Shown piece by piece: positions 44,963 to 54,035 of a stretch of 64,000 nucleotides of DNA. A program made the translations under genes and the position numbers. The DNA is from Virgibacillus ihumii (GTDB lineage: Bacteria; Bacillota; Bacilli; Bacillales; Amphibacillaceae): assembly GCF_902726655.1 (NCBI RefSeq), contig NZ_CACVAN010000001.1, positions 2,046,001 to 2,110,000 on the forward strand, in the 5' to 3' direction. Numbering within the stretch: the stretch's first letter is position 1; each line of letters begins with the position of its first letter. The notes beneath the pieces are model-generated. The model had not been told where the DNA came from. It was given only the letters and a program-made list of their open reading frames with translations, and ran no database searches.

Positions 44963-45968
44963 TCAGCACACCTCCAAATAGATAGTTTACACTAGACAAC
45001 AATTCATGGTTCACTACAAACAGTTGATTAAAATTGCTCTCAGTAAGATTCCCTCTACCTCGAATGTGTATAGTTAAAACTAACTCCTTACCTATAGGAT
45101 AGCATAAAAGGTATGTATTTACCAAAAAATCCTCCAATAAAATAACTTGCTCTTCAGAATTAAGGAAGCTATCCACAACTAAGATTTTATTACCTTCTTC
45201 CCTCTCATTGTTTATATTGAAAGGGTAAAACTTATTCCTTCCTTCATTACCTGCAATTTGCTCTAAGCCTTTTTTCTCAACTACTTTCCATATCCCAGCT
45301 CCAACTACATTAAAACCATCTGGAGGCATAAAAGAACTTCGGAAAGCTTCATATAAATGTTCATATTTATTAACACTGTCACTTAGTAAAGATTTTGTGA
45401 ATTGCATATAAAAACCTAACACCATGTTACTTTTATTTAATTGATCTTTTGTTTTTTCTAACAAATTTATCGGATCCTTAAACACTCCATACCTACGAAT
45501 TGCTTGATTAATCTGTTGAGAAGCCCGACTAACAGCTGAAACATAATCGCCATCAGCCCTTATTTCGTAGTCTACAGTGGTTAAGCCATTTAAATCAGAG
45601 GGCAGAATATATTCATGTCTACCTTCTCCAGGTTTATTTCCAACCCTATCCGGAACAATAAAAAACACACGCCCTTTTCTTAATTTCCCCCAAAACAGAC
45701 CCATTTCAAACAGAGTATTATCACGTGTTTTGAGCATTTTCTTCCCTCGCATCTCAACGACATCATCAGGCGAAAATATAAAAACTGCATAGTCATTACT
45801 ATCTAATTGTTTTTCTAGGCTATCCATATTATAATCATTAACCTGGAACACACCGGCATACCAAGGCGTGACTTCCGCGTAATAATGAATTTGCTCATGT
45901 ATTGCATTAACATAATCCATAGATTCCCGGGCCGAGCCAATAAATACTTTTGGTTTATGATTCTCCAT
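44955..45968 (-). CDS. TIR-like (CAP12-type) nucleotide-binding protein with C-terminal GAF-like sensor
   Basis: A 337-residue soluble protein. Residues 7-160 match the predicted TIR-like domain of CAP12/Pycsar-type effectors: KVFIGSARES, DYAVFIFSPDDV, and RDNTLFEMGLFWGKL with candidate catalytic Glu88, then RVFFIVP. Known CAP12 TIR domains degrade NAD+ on activation. Residues about 165-335 look GAF-like (AGIWKVV, FYPFN, ILVVDSFLN, YPIGKELVLTIHIRG). No cyclase gene is next to it. It overlaps a 56-residue gene and lies in an accessory island, so an anti-phage role is plausible but inferred. Confidence 0.8.
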   Translation of the reverse strand: MENHKPKVFIGSARESMDYVNAIHEQIHYYAEVTPWYAGVFQVNDYNMDSLEKQLDSNDYAVFIFSPDDVVEMRGKKMLKTRDNTLFEMGLFWGKLRKGRVFFIVPDRVGNKPGEGRHEYILPSDLNGLTTVDYEIRADGDYVSAVSRASQQINQAIRRYGVFKDPINLLEKTKDQLNKSNMVLGFYMQFTKSLLSDSVNKYEHLYEAFRSSFMPPDGFNVVGAGIWKVVEKKGLEQIAGNEGRNKFYPFNINNEREEGNKILVVDSFLNSEEQVILLEDFLVNTYLLCYPIGKELVLTIHIRGRGNLTESNFNQLFVVNHELLSSVNYLFGGVLND

Positions 45969-46134
45969 TTCTCCTCCAAAATAAATTCGTTTTTTTCTAT
46001 TATATCTTATTTTATTGTCGAAATGTTAGATTAATTGTAATTTTTAAGAGGATTTACATGAAAAATAAAAATGAATAATTGAATTTCGAACACACTGGAG
46101 GTCTGACACCATATGCAAGGTTCACTATACTGTC

Positions 46135-47166
46135 TCATCCCCCAAACTCCGCCAACAACCGCTCAAACTCCTCCTGTTTCGCATGATCCAAAACCGCATC
46201 AGCCGCCTTCTCCACACGCGGCTTCTTCTCCTCCCGCTCCCGAAACCAATCCGGAATCACCTCACCACCAGCCGAATCACCCCGATAAGCCCGCTGCTTT
46301 CGAAATGCCATTTCATCCGCTTCAGCCTGTTCAACCGTTCGAATCCCTTTCTTTACCCATGCTTTCAAGATACCTTTCACATAGCCGAAATTTGCTTTAT
46401 TTTGCTCCAATGCGCGTTTCATGGCATGGAGAACAAGCGGATCACCCATGTCAGCAATCCAATTAATTATGTCATCGGCAAGATACGAACTGATAGCGCC
46501 GAAGTTTTCCTGGTAAAATCGGATAGCGTCCGAAGTAGTAGTTACTATTGGTTTCTGTTTTGTTTCGGTTTGATTTATGTATTGTTTAAATAATGGGGCC
46601 GTACTGTGGTCCGGATTGTGGTCCATATTGTAGTCCGTGGAGTGGACTGAACTGTGGACCAAACTGTCGGCCATGTCCTGGTCCGCTTTCTGATTCAAGG
46701 CAGGAACCACAACAGCACTTTCTTTTTCTAAATCACCCACTAACCGATTACCACTCGACAATACCGGCTGTTCCAATCCGGATTCCATGTCAAACGCCGC
46801 AGCCACACCCTGCTCAAGTTGATCCACTTCCTCATTCACCACCTGCTGAGCAACCGGCAACCCTTCCCCGCCATACATTTCCAGTCGAACCTGCGAAATC
46901 ATGCGATACGTGGCTGACTGATTTCCATTACCCGGAATTACGTTGATATAGCCTTTATCCTGCAATTCAGTGCGTGCCCGTTTAAAGGATGAGCCTTTCA
47001 CACCGGATTTTGTCTCGATTAACGTAGCAGGGACAGAAAATGTCTCCCGCCACCCGCTTTTGTTGCTGAAATGCATCAACGTGTGCCACAGTGCCACAGC
47101 CGATCCTGACAATGGATTGAAAATAACCTGATCATAAAATGCGTTCATTTCTTTAATATAGTTCAT
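46135..47166 (-). CDS. DnaD-domain replication protein
   Basis: A 343-residue protein. The N-terminal winged-helix part (about 1-105; SGSAVALWHTLMHFSNKSGW, ARTELQDKGYINVIPG) is followed by an acidic linker rich in repeats of SVH/DHNPDHS. A C-terminal DnaB_2/DnaD domain (about 200-285) has FYQENFGAISSYLADDIINW, ILKAWVKKGI and the tail DWF.ERE. Such proteins initiate replication of phages and plasmids in Bacillaceae. It is downstream of a sigma-like gene on the same strand; codon use looks more GC-rich than its neighbours. Confidence 0.88.
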   Translation of the reverse strand: MNYIKEMNAFYDQVIFNPLSGSAVALWHTLMHFSNKSGWRETFSVPATLIETKSGVKGSSFKRARTELQDKGYINVIPGNGNQSATYRMISQVRLEMYGGEGLPVAQQVVNEEVDQLEQGVAAAFDMESGLEQPVLSSGNRLVGDLEKESAVVVPALNQKADQDMADSLVHSSVHSTDYNMDHNPDHSTAPLFKQYINQTETKQKPIVTTTSDAIRFYQENFGAISSYLADDIINWIADMGDPLVLHAMKRALEQNKANFGYVKGILKAWVKKGIRTVEQAEADEMAFRKQRAYRGDSAGGEVIPDWFREREEKKPRVEKAADAVLDHAKQEEFERLLAEFGG

Positions 47167-47195
47167 ATGCCTTTCCCCGTTTCAAATGAATTTTT

Positions 47196-47257
47196 GGGAC
47201 AAAGGGACAGGTTCCTTGTCCCAGATGTTTGGGACGATGAACCTGTCCCCTTGTCCC
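47196..47257. repeat. 27-bp inverted repeat of the GGGACAGG family
   Basis: Arms 47196-47222 and 47231-47257 differ at three positions around an 8-nt loop. The core is GGGACAGGTTC...GTCCC, a common dispersed element in Bacillaceae. It lies in the short gap between the DnaD-like and sigma-like genes. Confidence 0.75.
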
Positions 47258-47282
47258 ACGACAAGAAGCCTGTCCCGCCTTC

Positions 47283-47849
47283 TTACAGACCTTCTTCCCA
47301 TTGCAGCTTTTCCCGGAACGCCGGGTCACGCAGCTTCATTCGCACCTGCTTGCCCCAACTTTTGACAGCCTCAACGGTCGTATTCTCCGTAACAGCTATT
47401 TCTGTATAGGACATGTCTTCGATGATATGGTAATAAATCCATTTCCATTGCCTTTCCGTCAGATGTGATTTTAAGGATTTCCAAAGTGCAGGATCGGTCA
47501 GCGGAAGGGATTGCTCGGATACGAGTCTTAGATCCACCTTACCCCGAAGACTGTGATGATTGCCTTCTGTGATCTGGGTTAACTCTTCTTTAATGGCTTT
47601 CTCCTGTATATTTTGATGCGTTGTTTCCTTGCGTAAGTGGTCAATCAGACGATTCCGTATAATGCAGTTAAAGTATGTAGCCATGGGGCCTTTGTCCGGC
47701 TGGTATTTTTCGTACGCGTTCCACATGGCGATTAAGCCTTCCTGAAAAAATTCCTCGTGCGGATCATTAATGTTCAACTTATGGATTTGAAAGTGGATCC
47801 TCCGCTTGTTCTGCTCAAAAATTTCCTCAAATGATATTCGGTTGTCCAT
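47283..47849 (-). CDS. Sigma-70-family (ECF-like) sigma factor
   Basis: 188 residues from ATG 47849, with AAGGAAG upstream. Region 2 (about 1-85) includes FFQEGLIAMWNAYEKYQPDKGPMATYFNCIIRNRLIDHLRKE in pieces. Region 4 (about 130-180) includes LTERQWKWIYYHIIEDMSYTEIAVTENTTVEAVKSWGKQVR in pieces. Such sigma-like proteins occur in phage and mobile islands of Bacillaceae. It is upstream of the DnaD-like gene and is the intact member of three related copies in this region. Confidence 0.85.
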   Translation of the reverse strand: MDNRISFEEIFEQNKRRIHFQIHKLNINDPHEEFFQEGLIAMWNAYEKYQPDKGPMATYFNCIIRNRLIDHLRKETTHQNIQEKAIKEELTQITEGNHHSLRGKVDLRLVSEQSLPLTDPALWKSLKSHLTERQWKWIYYHIIEDMSYTEIAVTENTTVEAVKSWGKQVRMKLRDPAFREKLQWEEGL

Positions 47850-47918
47850 TCGCATTCTTCCTTCGCTATAATGTGATAAAAACTCCTTCTCATAACTACT
47901 ATCGTTACAACCTTTCAT

Positions 47919-48074
47919 TTGGGGGCAAAAAACGAACTATTTTTTTGCCTAAAAAAACACTATAAATCTAGTATATACGTTTCATCGTGTGAAATCCGTC
48001 CGTAAGAGGGGCTGTGCACGCGACGGGGTATTGCGAAATGGCGGTGGATGCCATCAATAATTCAAAACCGACTC
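47919..48074. repeat. Duplicated non-coding segment next to the sigma-like genes
   Basis: This stretch (GTGTGAAATCCGTCCGTAAG, GGCGGTGGATGCCATC) matches 44340-44455 with scattered differences. In both places it follows a sigma-like gene on the minus strand, showing that gene and flank were copied together. Confidence 0.6.
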
Positions 48075-48326
48075 TTATGCCGAACGTTTATGAAGAGGCA
48101 CTTTTCCTGTCAGGGAGTCAGTCAAATAATGTCGGGTTATACAAGTGAAGTAGATCGCCAGAGGGGCATCGTCAGGCTGGTAAGGTTCGAAGGGTTTCCA
48201 CATTACCATTAAACCTTCCTGAAAAAGATCATTGTCCGGTCTGCTGATGTCTATTTTGCGTAATTGGCAGCGGAATCTCCAAGCATTTTTCTCAAACAAT
48301 GAGTTAAACGTTATTCGGTTTTCCAT
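48075..48326 (-). CDS. Truncated sigma-like protein, region 2 only
   Basis: 83 residues from ATG 48326 (RBS AAAGGAG). MENRITFNSLFEKNAWRFR and DNDLFQEGLMVMWKPFEPYQ follow the N-terminus of the 188-residue sigma-like protein closely, but it stops after LTGKVPLHKRSA and lacks region 4. It may be a decaying paralogue or a functional region-2-only protein. Confidence 0.65.
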   Translation of the reverse strand: MENRITFNSLFEKNAWRFRCQLRKIDISRPDNDLFQEGLMVMWKPFEPYQPDDAPLAIYFTCITRHYLTDSLTGKVPLHKRSA

Positions 48327-48454
48327 GTGATTTGCTCCTTTGTAGGTGATAAAAGTGAGAGGGCTTGGGTACAGCAATACAAGATGGATATACGGATCAT
48401 ATACACTGAGGATTTAACTTCAAGAGGGAGTAGAACAGAAAGGATAAAGAGAAC

Positions 48455-48697
48455 CTATTTTTCAAGATCACGTACGATCTGTTTCATCTCATCGTGAAAA
48501 TAACTAGGGATATTCAATATTGTGGCCATTTGATAGAAATTCGTAATGACCGTGTTACTTTCCCCTCTTTCAATACGTCCAAGATGATTTTCTGAGATAT
48601 CCAATTCTTCTGCAAGTTCATACATGGTGAAGCCATTTTTCTCTCTATATTGCCGTATTAGTTCTCCAAAACGCATAAGCAATTTCTCTTTATCCAC
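48455..48697 (-). CDS. XRE-family helix-turn-helix protein
   Basis: 80 residues, GTG start at 48697 with AAGGGGG 6 bp upstream. The HTH_3 domain spans about 8-65 (FGELIRQYREKNGFTMYELAEELDISENHLGRIERGES, in pieces). It is typical of phage-type or mobile-element repressors. It is single-domain and lies at the right side of the accessory island. Confidence 0.85.
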   Translation of the reverse strand: MDKEKLLMRFGELIRQYREKNGFTMYELAEELDISENHLGRIERGESNTVITNFYQMATILNIPSYFHDEMKQIVRDLEK

Positions 48698-48810
48698 GCC
48701 AATCCCCCTTCTCCAAGAATATTATCCTTGTTGAAGAGCAATCCGTACACAACATATATGTTGTAATTTGTGATTTTGAGTATTTTTTCACAGTAGCACC
48801 GCATATCCCC

Positions 48811-48859
48811 AAAATAAAGAGTCATTGGAACAAAGTTTGTTCCAATGACTCTTTATTTT
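48811..48859. repeat. Perfect 24-bp inverted repeat with one-base centre
   Basis: Arms 48811-48834 and 48836-48859 are exact reverse complements (AAAATAAAGAGTC...GGAACAAA). The outer A/T tracts make it a possible bidirectional terminator, but 24 uninterrupted pairs with a single central base is exceptional and could form a cruciform or be a recombination or element end. Confidence 0.85.
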
Positions 48860-48932
48860 ATCTAAATCTATAGTGGAATTGGGAGACATCTCCTTCGTTA
48901 CTAAACTAACGATATTTTACTTTTTCGAGGTT

Positions 48933-49142
48933 TTAATAAACTGTTTCTATATCAAACAACAACAGCTTTCTTATTGGTTTTGGCTTGTAATCTGTAGTAC
49001 TTGAAGCTAATTTTACATCTTCAATATTCTCGCAATTCATTTCATTAATGGCGTTACTTATCAATTTGACATCATATTCCACTTCCCGGCTTGCACCAGA
49101 TTTCGGCTGAGATAAGGTGAAAATATCCGTCCTAATTTGCAA
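48933..49142 (-). pseudogene. Short fragment, unknown family
   Basis: 69 codons open from a TTG that has no RBS, directly preceded by an in-frame stop. The text is protein-like (EYDVKLISNAINEMNCENIEDVKLASS) but I do not recognise it. It is probably the 3' end of a broken gene at the edge of the accessory island. Confidence 0.3.
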
Positions 49143-49189
49143 AAATCATCCGTTTTTGGCTGGAATAGTGTGCAACTTTATAACATTAC

Positions 49190-50011
49190 TTAGGATAATG
49201 TCGAATTCGCCATCATAATCAAACTACGAATCAATCGATAGCTCTCTATTATATCATTACTTATAAAATTTACCGCCAGTGGTGTTAGTCTCTCCACCAC
49301 TGGTAAAATTTCGGCAGCATCCGCCAATCCTGTATTCAAAAATTCCACTTGTACATTCAATGGAGTGTCAATTACAAATGGTGACATACTAGCCATTGTG
49401 GACAAAGCGGCTGCTGACTTCTCCCTTATAATAGACCGTGCCTTTATTGGGTGAAGATTTTGGGCACTAGTTCGATTTATTGTCTTTTTGACAACCGCTC
49501 GTTGAATGTTTGGTACGTATGTAACTACTTCATTGACAAGCAGATCACACCCCGAAACAAATACTACCGGTACACCGTAATAACCCGCAACAAGGGCATT
49601 TATACCGAATTCCCCATATTCAACTCCATTGATGAGTATAGACTTAATGATACGACCACTAAATGTGTGATTCAAAATACCATCCGCACCCATCCTGGTA
49701 TGATAACCCACGAAAAAAGCAGCATCAAACGTCTCATCGATTCCTTCCATCATTGCCAGCTTTTTAGGGGACCCAAGTATTAGTTCAGCCTCCGAAAATA
49801 AATAATCCTGTAGAATGTTTCGCATTGTTCCATGCGAATCATTAACTACTATTTCCCGAGCCCCTTCCTGCAGTGTACCTTCGATGCATGCATTCACCTC
49901 ATCTGTCATCAATTTCCTTGCCAAATCATGTTCCTTGCCATCCCTGGCTGTATGTTCCCTACCAACAACGCCTGAAACCCCTTCGATATCTGCAGAAATG
50001 AATACCTTCAT
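49190..50011 (-). CDS. dppA: D-aminopeptidase DppA-like (M55 family)
   Basis: 273 residues, RBS GGGGGG before ATG 50011. It begins KVFISADIEGVSGVVGREH, with the zinc-binding Asp and Glu of DppA, continues with VNDSHGTMRNI, and has GYHTRMGADGILNHTFSG near 120. M55 enzymes cleave D-amino-acid dipeptides in the cytosol as self-compartmentalising decamers. It is the last gene of the dipeptide module, matching B. subtilis dpp, where dppA leads the ABC genes. Confidence 0.93.
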   Translation of the reverse strand: MKVFISADIEGVSGVVGREHTARDGKEHDLARKLMTDEVNACIEGTLQEGAREIVVNDSHGTMRNILQDYLFSEAELILGSPKKLAMMEGIDETFDAAFFVGYHTRMGADGILNHTFSGRIIKSILINGVEYGEFGINALVAGYYGVPVVFVSGCDLLVNEVVTYVPNIQRAVVKKTINRTSAQNLHPIKARSIIREKSAAALSTMASMSPFVIDTPLNVQVEFLNTGLADAAEILPVVERLTPLAVNFISNDIIESYRLIRSLIMMANSTLS

Positions 50012-50083
50012 TAATAATTACCCCCCTTTGAAAATAAAAGAACGTAACACTGCACAGTCTTGAGGAACAAGCTATATAATTTA

Positions 50084-51112
50084 TCAATTTGCATACTCCT
50101 TATTTTGCAATTGAAATTCAGCTGTAATCTTTCCAACCGTATTTCCCGCCATGTTCTTAACAGTAGGTTCAGTATACAATTTGAGCTTAGATTTAGTCTC
50201 CTCATCTCCAATCTTCAATTCTTCTAATACTCTCATTGCGGCCACACTAGCTGCTCTCCCATTTCCATCCTCTACCTTTATCGCAATACCCAATCCTGAA
50301 TCAACCAGCCCTATGCATTGGACACCTTCAGCCCCAGCTTTAGCTACGATTCCACCATCAAATGCATTCATTAAATCTGTATCAAAACGATTCGTACCGG
50401 CAACCATTTCCGGGTATTCCATCATTGAATTTCTTATAGTTCTAAGAGATTCACTATAGGTTTGATCTATCATTCTTCCAGGTTGAGATAGACAAGCAAA
50501 ACCTTTGGCTATTTTTTTTAGTGGTAGCTGATGAACTGGTACACCACAACCATCAACACCAATGCCTATAGCCTCTTTATTAAAATCACAAATGGTTGAA
50601 ATCACATTCAAAATCCGTTGTTGATGTGGATGATCCAATTCCCTATAAGTACTTGTGTCCTCATTCAAATAAGCACAAGTTGCCAGCATCCCCGTATGCT
50701 TCCCGGAACAGTTACTATATACCGGCGTTAAATCCTTATCATCGCGAATCAACTTTTTATAGCTTTCAATATCCCTGGGAATATGAGTTCCACATTGTAA
50801 TGATTTTTCACCTTCTCCTACCTTTTGCAGCAAAGATAAAACCCTGGAACGATGTATCGGCTCTCCATTATGCGAAGAACAAAATAGTGCAATATCTGCC
50901 GCATCAAATGAAAAATTTTCGGCTGCCCCTGTTTCTACTGTTGGAACTGCTTGAAATGGTTTCATAGAGGATCTTGCAAATGTTGGACGATTAGGGTCTC
51001 CATATGAAAACAGAACTTCCCCATCGCTATTTACCACTGCAACATCAACCTCATGTACACTCTCTAAATAACCTCCACGATAAACATGGATCGGGCTTTG
51101 TTGTTCACTCAT
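50084..51112 (-). CDS. Asparaginase II-like amidohydrolase (PF06089 type)
   Basis: 342 residues from ATG 51112 (GAGGTGATAGAA before it). The family is recognised by HVYRGGYLESVHEVDVAVVN, SSMKPFQA, SSHNGEPIHRS, YSNCSGKHTGMLA and GVDGCGVP. Members are thermolabile-type L-asparaginases or related amidases. It lies between the ABC ATPase and dppA. Cleavage of asparagine-like or amide products of imported peptides is a reasonable role. Confidence 0.9.
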   Translation of the reverse strand: MSEQQSPIHVYRGGYLESVHEVDVAVVNSDGEVLFSYGDPNRPTFARSSMKPFQAVPTVETGAAENFSFDAADIALFCSSHNGEPIHRSRVLSLLQKVGEGEKSLQCGTHIPRDIESYKKLIRDDKDLTPVYSNCSGKHTGMLATCAYLNEDTSTYRELDHPHQQRILNVISTICDFNKEAIGIGVDGCGVPVHQLPLKKIAKGFACLSQPGRMIDQTYSESLRTIRNSMMEYPEMVAGTNRFDTDLMNAFDGGIVAKAGAEGVQCIGLVDSGLGIAIKVEDGNGRAASVAAMRVLEELKIGDEETKSKLKLYTEPTVKNMAGNTVGKITAEFQLQNKEYAN

Positions 51113-51138
51113 TTCTATCACCTCAGATATATAATTTT

Positions 51139-52104
51139 CTAGTCATACAGATGACATGCCACCAGTTGGCCCTCATCCACATCTCTCAACTTTGGTTTTT
51201 CAGTCTTGCATTTTTCCATAGCATATGGGCACCGTGTATGGAATCGACATCCATTTGGAGGGTTCGCAGGACTTGGTATATCACCTTTTAAAATAATACG
51301 ATCCCTTTTAACAGTTGGATCAGGAATTGGTATGGATGATAACAGAGCCTGTGTGTACGGGTGCTTAGGTTGGTCATATATAATATCTTTGTCAGCTAGT
51401 TCAACTATTTCACCGAGATACATCACACCAAGTCGGTCACTAATATGCTCCATCACACTCAAATCATGTGATATAAATAAATATGTTAAACCAAGATCGT
51501 CTTGAAGATCTTGTAAAAGGTTAAGTATTTGTGATTGTATTGAAACATCCAGAGCAGACACTGGTTCATCTGCAATAATAAGCTTAGGGTTTAATGCCAG
51601 AGCCCTTGCCACTCCAATTCTTTGCCTTTGCCCACCACTAAATTCATGCGGATACCGATCCGCATAATTTGTATTCAAACCTACTATATCCAGTAACTCA
51701 TTCACTCTTTTTTCAATAGAAACTTTATCATATTTATGGATAATTAAAGGTTCAGATATTAATTCTTTCACTCTCATCCTAGGATTTAAAGAAGCATACG
51801 GATCCTGAAAAACCATTTGAAAGTTTTTACGGACACTTCTTAATTGTGTATCGTTTAAACCACTTATTTCCTGTCCATTAAAGTGTATACTACCGCTTGA
51901 TGGGGGAAGTAAATTCATTACTACTCGTCCTGTGGTTGATTTTCCACATCCGCTCTCCCCCACCAAGCCAAAAGTTTCCCCCTCAGCAATGGTAAAAGAA
52001 ATATCGTTAACTGCCTGTATTGCGGTTTTATTCTTTTCAAAAAGCCCCTTTTTAACAGGGAAATGTTTTTTTAGATTTCTAACTTCAACTAAAGGCTTTC
52101 CCAT
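51139..52104 (-). CDS. dppF: Dipeptide/oligopeptide ABC transporter ATPase (DppF/OppF)
   Basis: 321 residues from ATG 52104 (GGGAGG upstream), overlapping the preceding ATPase gene by 20 bp. Walker A GESGCGKST, signature SGGQRQRIGVARAL, Walker B LIIADEPVSALD, and the oligopeptide-ABC C-terminal Cys motif NPPNGCRFHTRCPYAMEKC. It powers uptake with DppBCD and the lipoprotein. Confidence 0.94.
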   Translation of the reverse strand: MGKPLVEVRNLKKHFPVKKGLFEKNKTAIQAVNDISFTIAEGETFGLVGESGCGKSTTGRVVMNLLPPSSGSIHFNGQEISGLNDTQLRSVRKNFQMVFQDPYASLNPRMRVKELISEPLIIHKYDKVSIEKRVNELLDIVGLNTNYADRYPHEFSGGQRQRIGVARALALNPKLIIADEPVSALDVSIQSQILNLLQDLQDDLGLTYLFISHDLSVMEHISDRLGVMYLGEIVELADKDIIYDQPKHPYTQALLSSIPIPDPTVKRDRIILKGDIPSPANPPNGCRFHTRCPYAMEKCKTEKPKLRDVDEGQLVACHLYD

Positions 52105-53098
52105 GCTCTTCCTCCCTTGTCTCTGACTCTTCTTGATATAACAAACAACGGCAAGAATGATCATCTTTAAGAAGTTTCAATTCCGGATCCTTTGAATTAC
52201 AAATATCCATAACATGGGCACAACGGGGGGCAAACTTACAGCCCTTTGGCATGTTGCCTGGATCGGGTACATTTCCAGGGATTGAATTCAATCGTTTAGT
52301 TCCTTGACGAAGTTTTGGGACCGATTGAATTAGACCTTTTGTATATGGATGTTTCGGGTTAGCAAATAATTCGTATACATCTGCTTCTTCAACTACCTTC
52401 CCCGCATACATAACTACAACCCTGGAACACATTTCAGCCACAACCCCCAGATCATGTGTAATTAGTAAAATGGAGGTCTTTTCTTCTTTTTGCAACTCAT
52501 TCATAAGTTCAAGTATTTGTGCTTGAATTGTTACATCCAACGCTGTAGTGGGCTCATCAGCAATTAGAAATTTAGGGGTACATGACATAGCCATTGCAAT
52601 CATCACCCGTTGCCTCATACCTCCGGAAAGTTGATGCGGATATTCATAAATCACTTCATTTGCACGGGGAATCCCTACTAATTCAAGCATATTTATAGTA
52701 TGTTCCCGAGCCTTTTTTTTGTTAAATTTGAGATGTAGAAGAACGGCTTCTTGAATTTGTTCACCAATCTTTTTAACCGGATTTAGTGAAGTCATTGGCT
52801 CCTGGAAAATCATAGCCATATCATTTCCTCTTACCTTTCTCATTTGTCTCTCACTGAAATCTAATAATTCTTTTCCGTCAAATCTGACTGAACCTTCCAT
52901 TACTCTCCCGGAAGTATCACGAAGAAGCTGCATGATAGAAAGAGAAGTTACACTTTTACCGCTTCCTGATTCACCCACAATACCGAGTGTTTCTCCTTTA
53001 CGAACGTGAAAATCAACACCATCAACTGCAGCAACTTTACCCTTGTCTCCTAAAAAATGAGTTTTTAACCCACTTACTTCTAATATGTTCTCATCCAT
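52085..53098 (-). CDS. dppD: Dipeptide ABC transporter ATPase (DppD/OppD)
   Basis: 337 residues. Walker A GESGSGKSV, signature SGGMRQRVMIAMAM, Walker B FLIADEPTTALD, and the C-terminal CKFAPRCAHVMDIC Fe-S-like Cys motif. It pairs with DppF as a heterodimeric ATPase, 18 bp after the DppC gene. Confidence 0.94.
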   Translation of the reverse strand: MDENILEVSGLKTHFLGDKGKVAAVDGVDFHVRKGETLGIVGESGSGKSVTSLSIMQLLRDTSGRVMEGSVRFDGKELLDFSERQMRKVRGNDMAMIFQEPMTSLNPVKKIGEQIQEAVLLHLKFNKKKAREHTINMLELVGIPRANEVIYEYPHQLSGGMRQRVMIAMAMSCTPKFLIADEPTTALDVTIQAQILELMNELQKEEKTSILLITHDLGVVAEMCSRVVVMYAGKVVEEADVYELFANPKHPYTKGLIQSVPKLRQGTKRLNSIPGNVPDPGNMPKGCKFAPRCAHVMDICNSKDPELKLLKDDHSCRCLLYQEESETREEEHGKAFS

Positions 53099-53116
53099 CA
53101 GAAACGCTCCCCCTTT

Positions 53117-54019
53117 TTAATTTTTAATCTTAGGATCCAAAGCATCTCTCAATCCATCGCCAAGTAGATTAAAAGCAAGAACCGTTAGAAAAATTGCTAG
53201 ACCAGGGAAGAAAGTTATATGTGGATGTGTACTAATATAATCCCTGCCCATGCTTAGCATTGCTCCCCACTCTGGGGTAGGCGGCTTTGCTCCTAAACCA
53301 AGAAATCCTAGACTTGCAGCAACCAAAATTGCATTTCCAATCCTCATTGTGAAATAAACGATGATGCTTGAAACGGTTTCAGGAAAAATGTGTTTCCAAA
53401 TCATCCGTTTGTTCGTAGCCCCAATAGATCTGGCAGCTTCCACAAAAACCGATTCTTTCGCAGACAAGGTGCCACTCCGAACGATTCTTGCAAATGTAGG
53501 CACAGTAAAAATAGCAATAGCAATAACCACGTTTGTTAGTCCAGGTCCCAAAATTGCAATAATTCCGATGGCTAGCAACATTCCAGGGAAAGAAAATAAT
53601 ACATCACACCCTCGCATAATCAAACTATCCAACCATCTTCCGTAATAACCACTGATCAAACCAAGAATAGATCCAACAGCAGCCCCCAGAAAAACTGAAC
53701 TGATACTGATAAGCAAGGAGATTCTGGATCCTACAATAATTCGGCTAAAAATATCTCTGCCATAGGCATCAGTCCCAGCTAAATGAGAAGCGGAAGGTCC
53801 TTTAAGGATACTGCCATAATCAGGTTCTGCAGGTCCATAAGGCGCAAGATACGGTCCAATAATCGCTATGATTAACAAAATTATGATAAATAACCCTGAT
53901 GCCAGAGCAGTCTTTTGTTTTTGAAACTTCCTCCAAAAATCCAACCATAACGTAGCTTTTCTTTTTTCCACGACATCATTCTTGTATTCTGATTGTGCAG
54001 TCATTTTCGTTTCAGACAT
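53117..54019 (-). CDS. dppC: Dipeptide ABC transporter permease (DppC)
   Basis: 300 residues from ATG 54019 (GGAGGGTG before). A single N-terminal span near 35-57, then the BPD_transp core with the EAA loop VEAARSIGATNKRMIWKHIFPE and five further spans. PEWGAMLSMGRDYI is typical of DppC/OppC. Confidence 0.94.
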   Translation of the reverse strand: MSETKMTAQSEYKNDVVEKRKATLWLDFWRKFQKQKTALASGLFIIILLIIAIIGPYLAPYGPAEPDYGSILKGPSASHLAGTDAYGRDIFSRIIVGSRISLLISISSVFLGAAVGSILGLISGYYGRWLDSLIMRGCDVLFSFPGMLLAIGIIAILGPGLTNVVIAIAIFTVPTFARIVRSGTLSAKESVFVEAARSIGATNKRMIWKHIFPETVSSIIVYFTMRIGNAILVAASLGFLGLGAKPPTPEWGAMLSMGRDYISTHPHITFFPGLAIFLTVLAFNLLGDGLRDALDPKIKN

Positions 54020-54035
54020 TTTACTCACCCTCCTG

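Noticed and set aside
46113..46946. Pro-rich plus-strand frames opposite the DnaD-like gene
   Set aside because: The composition is a mirror of the DnaD-like gene's codons; there is no RBS and no domain. The DnaD reading is clearly better.
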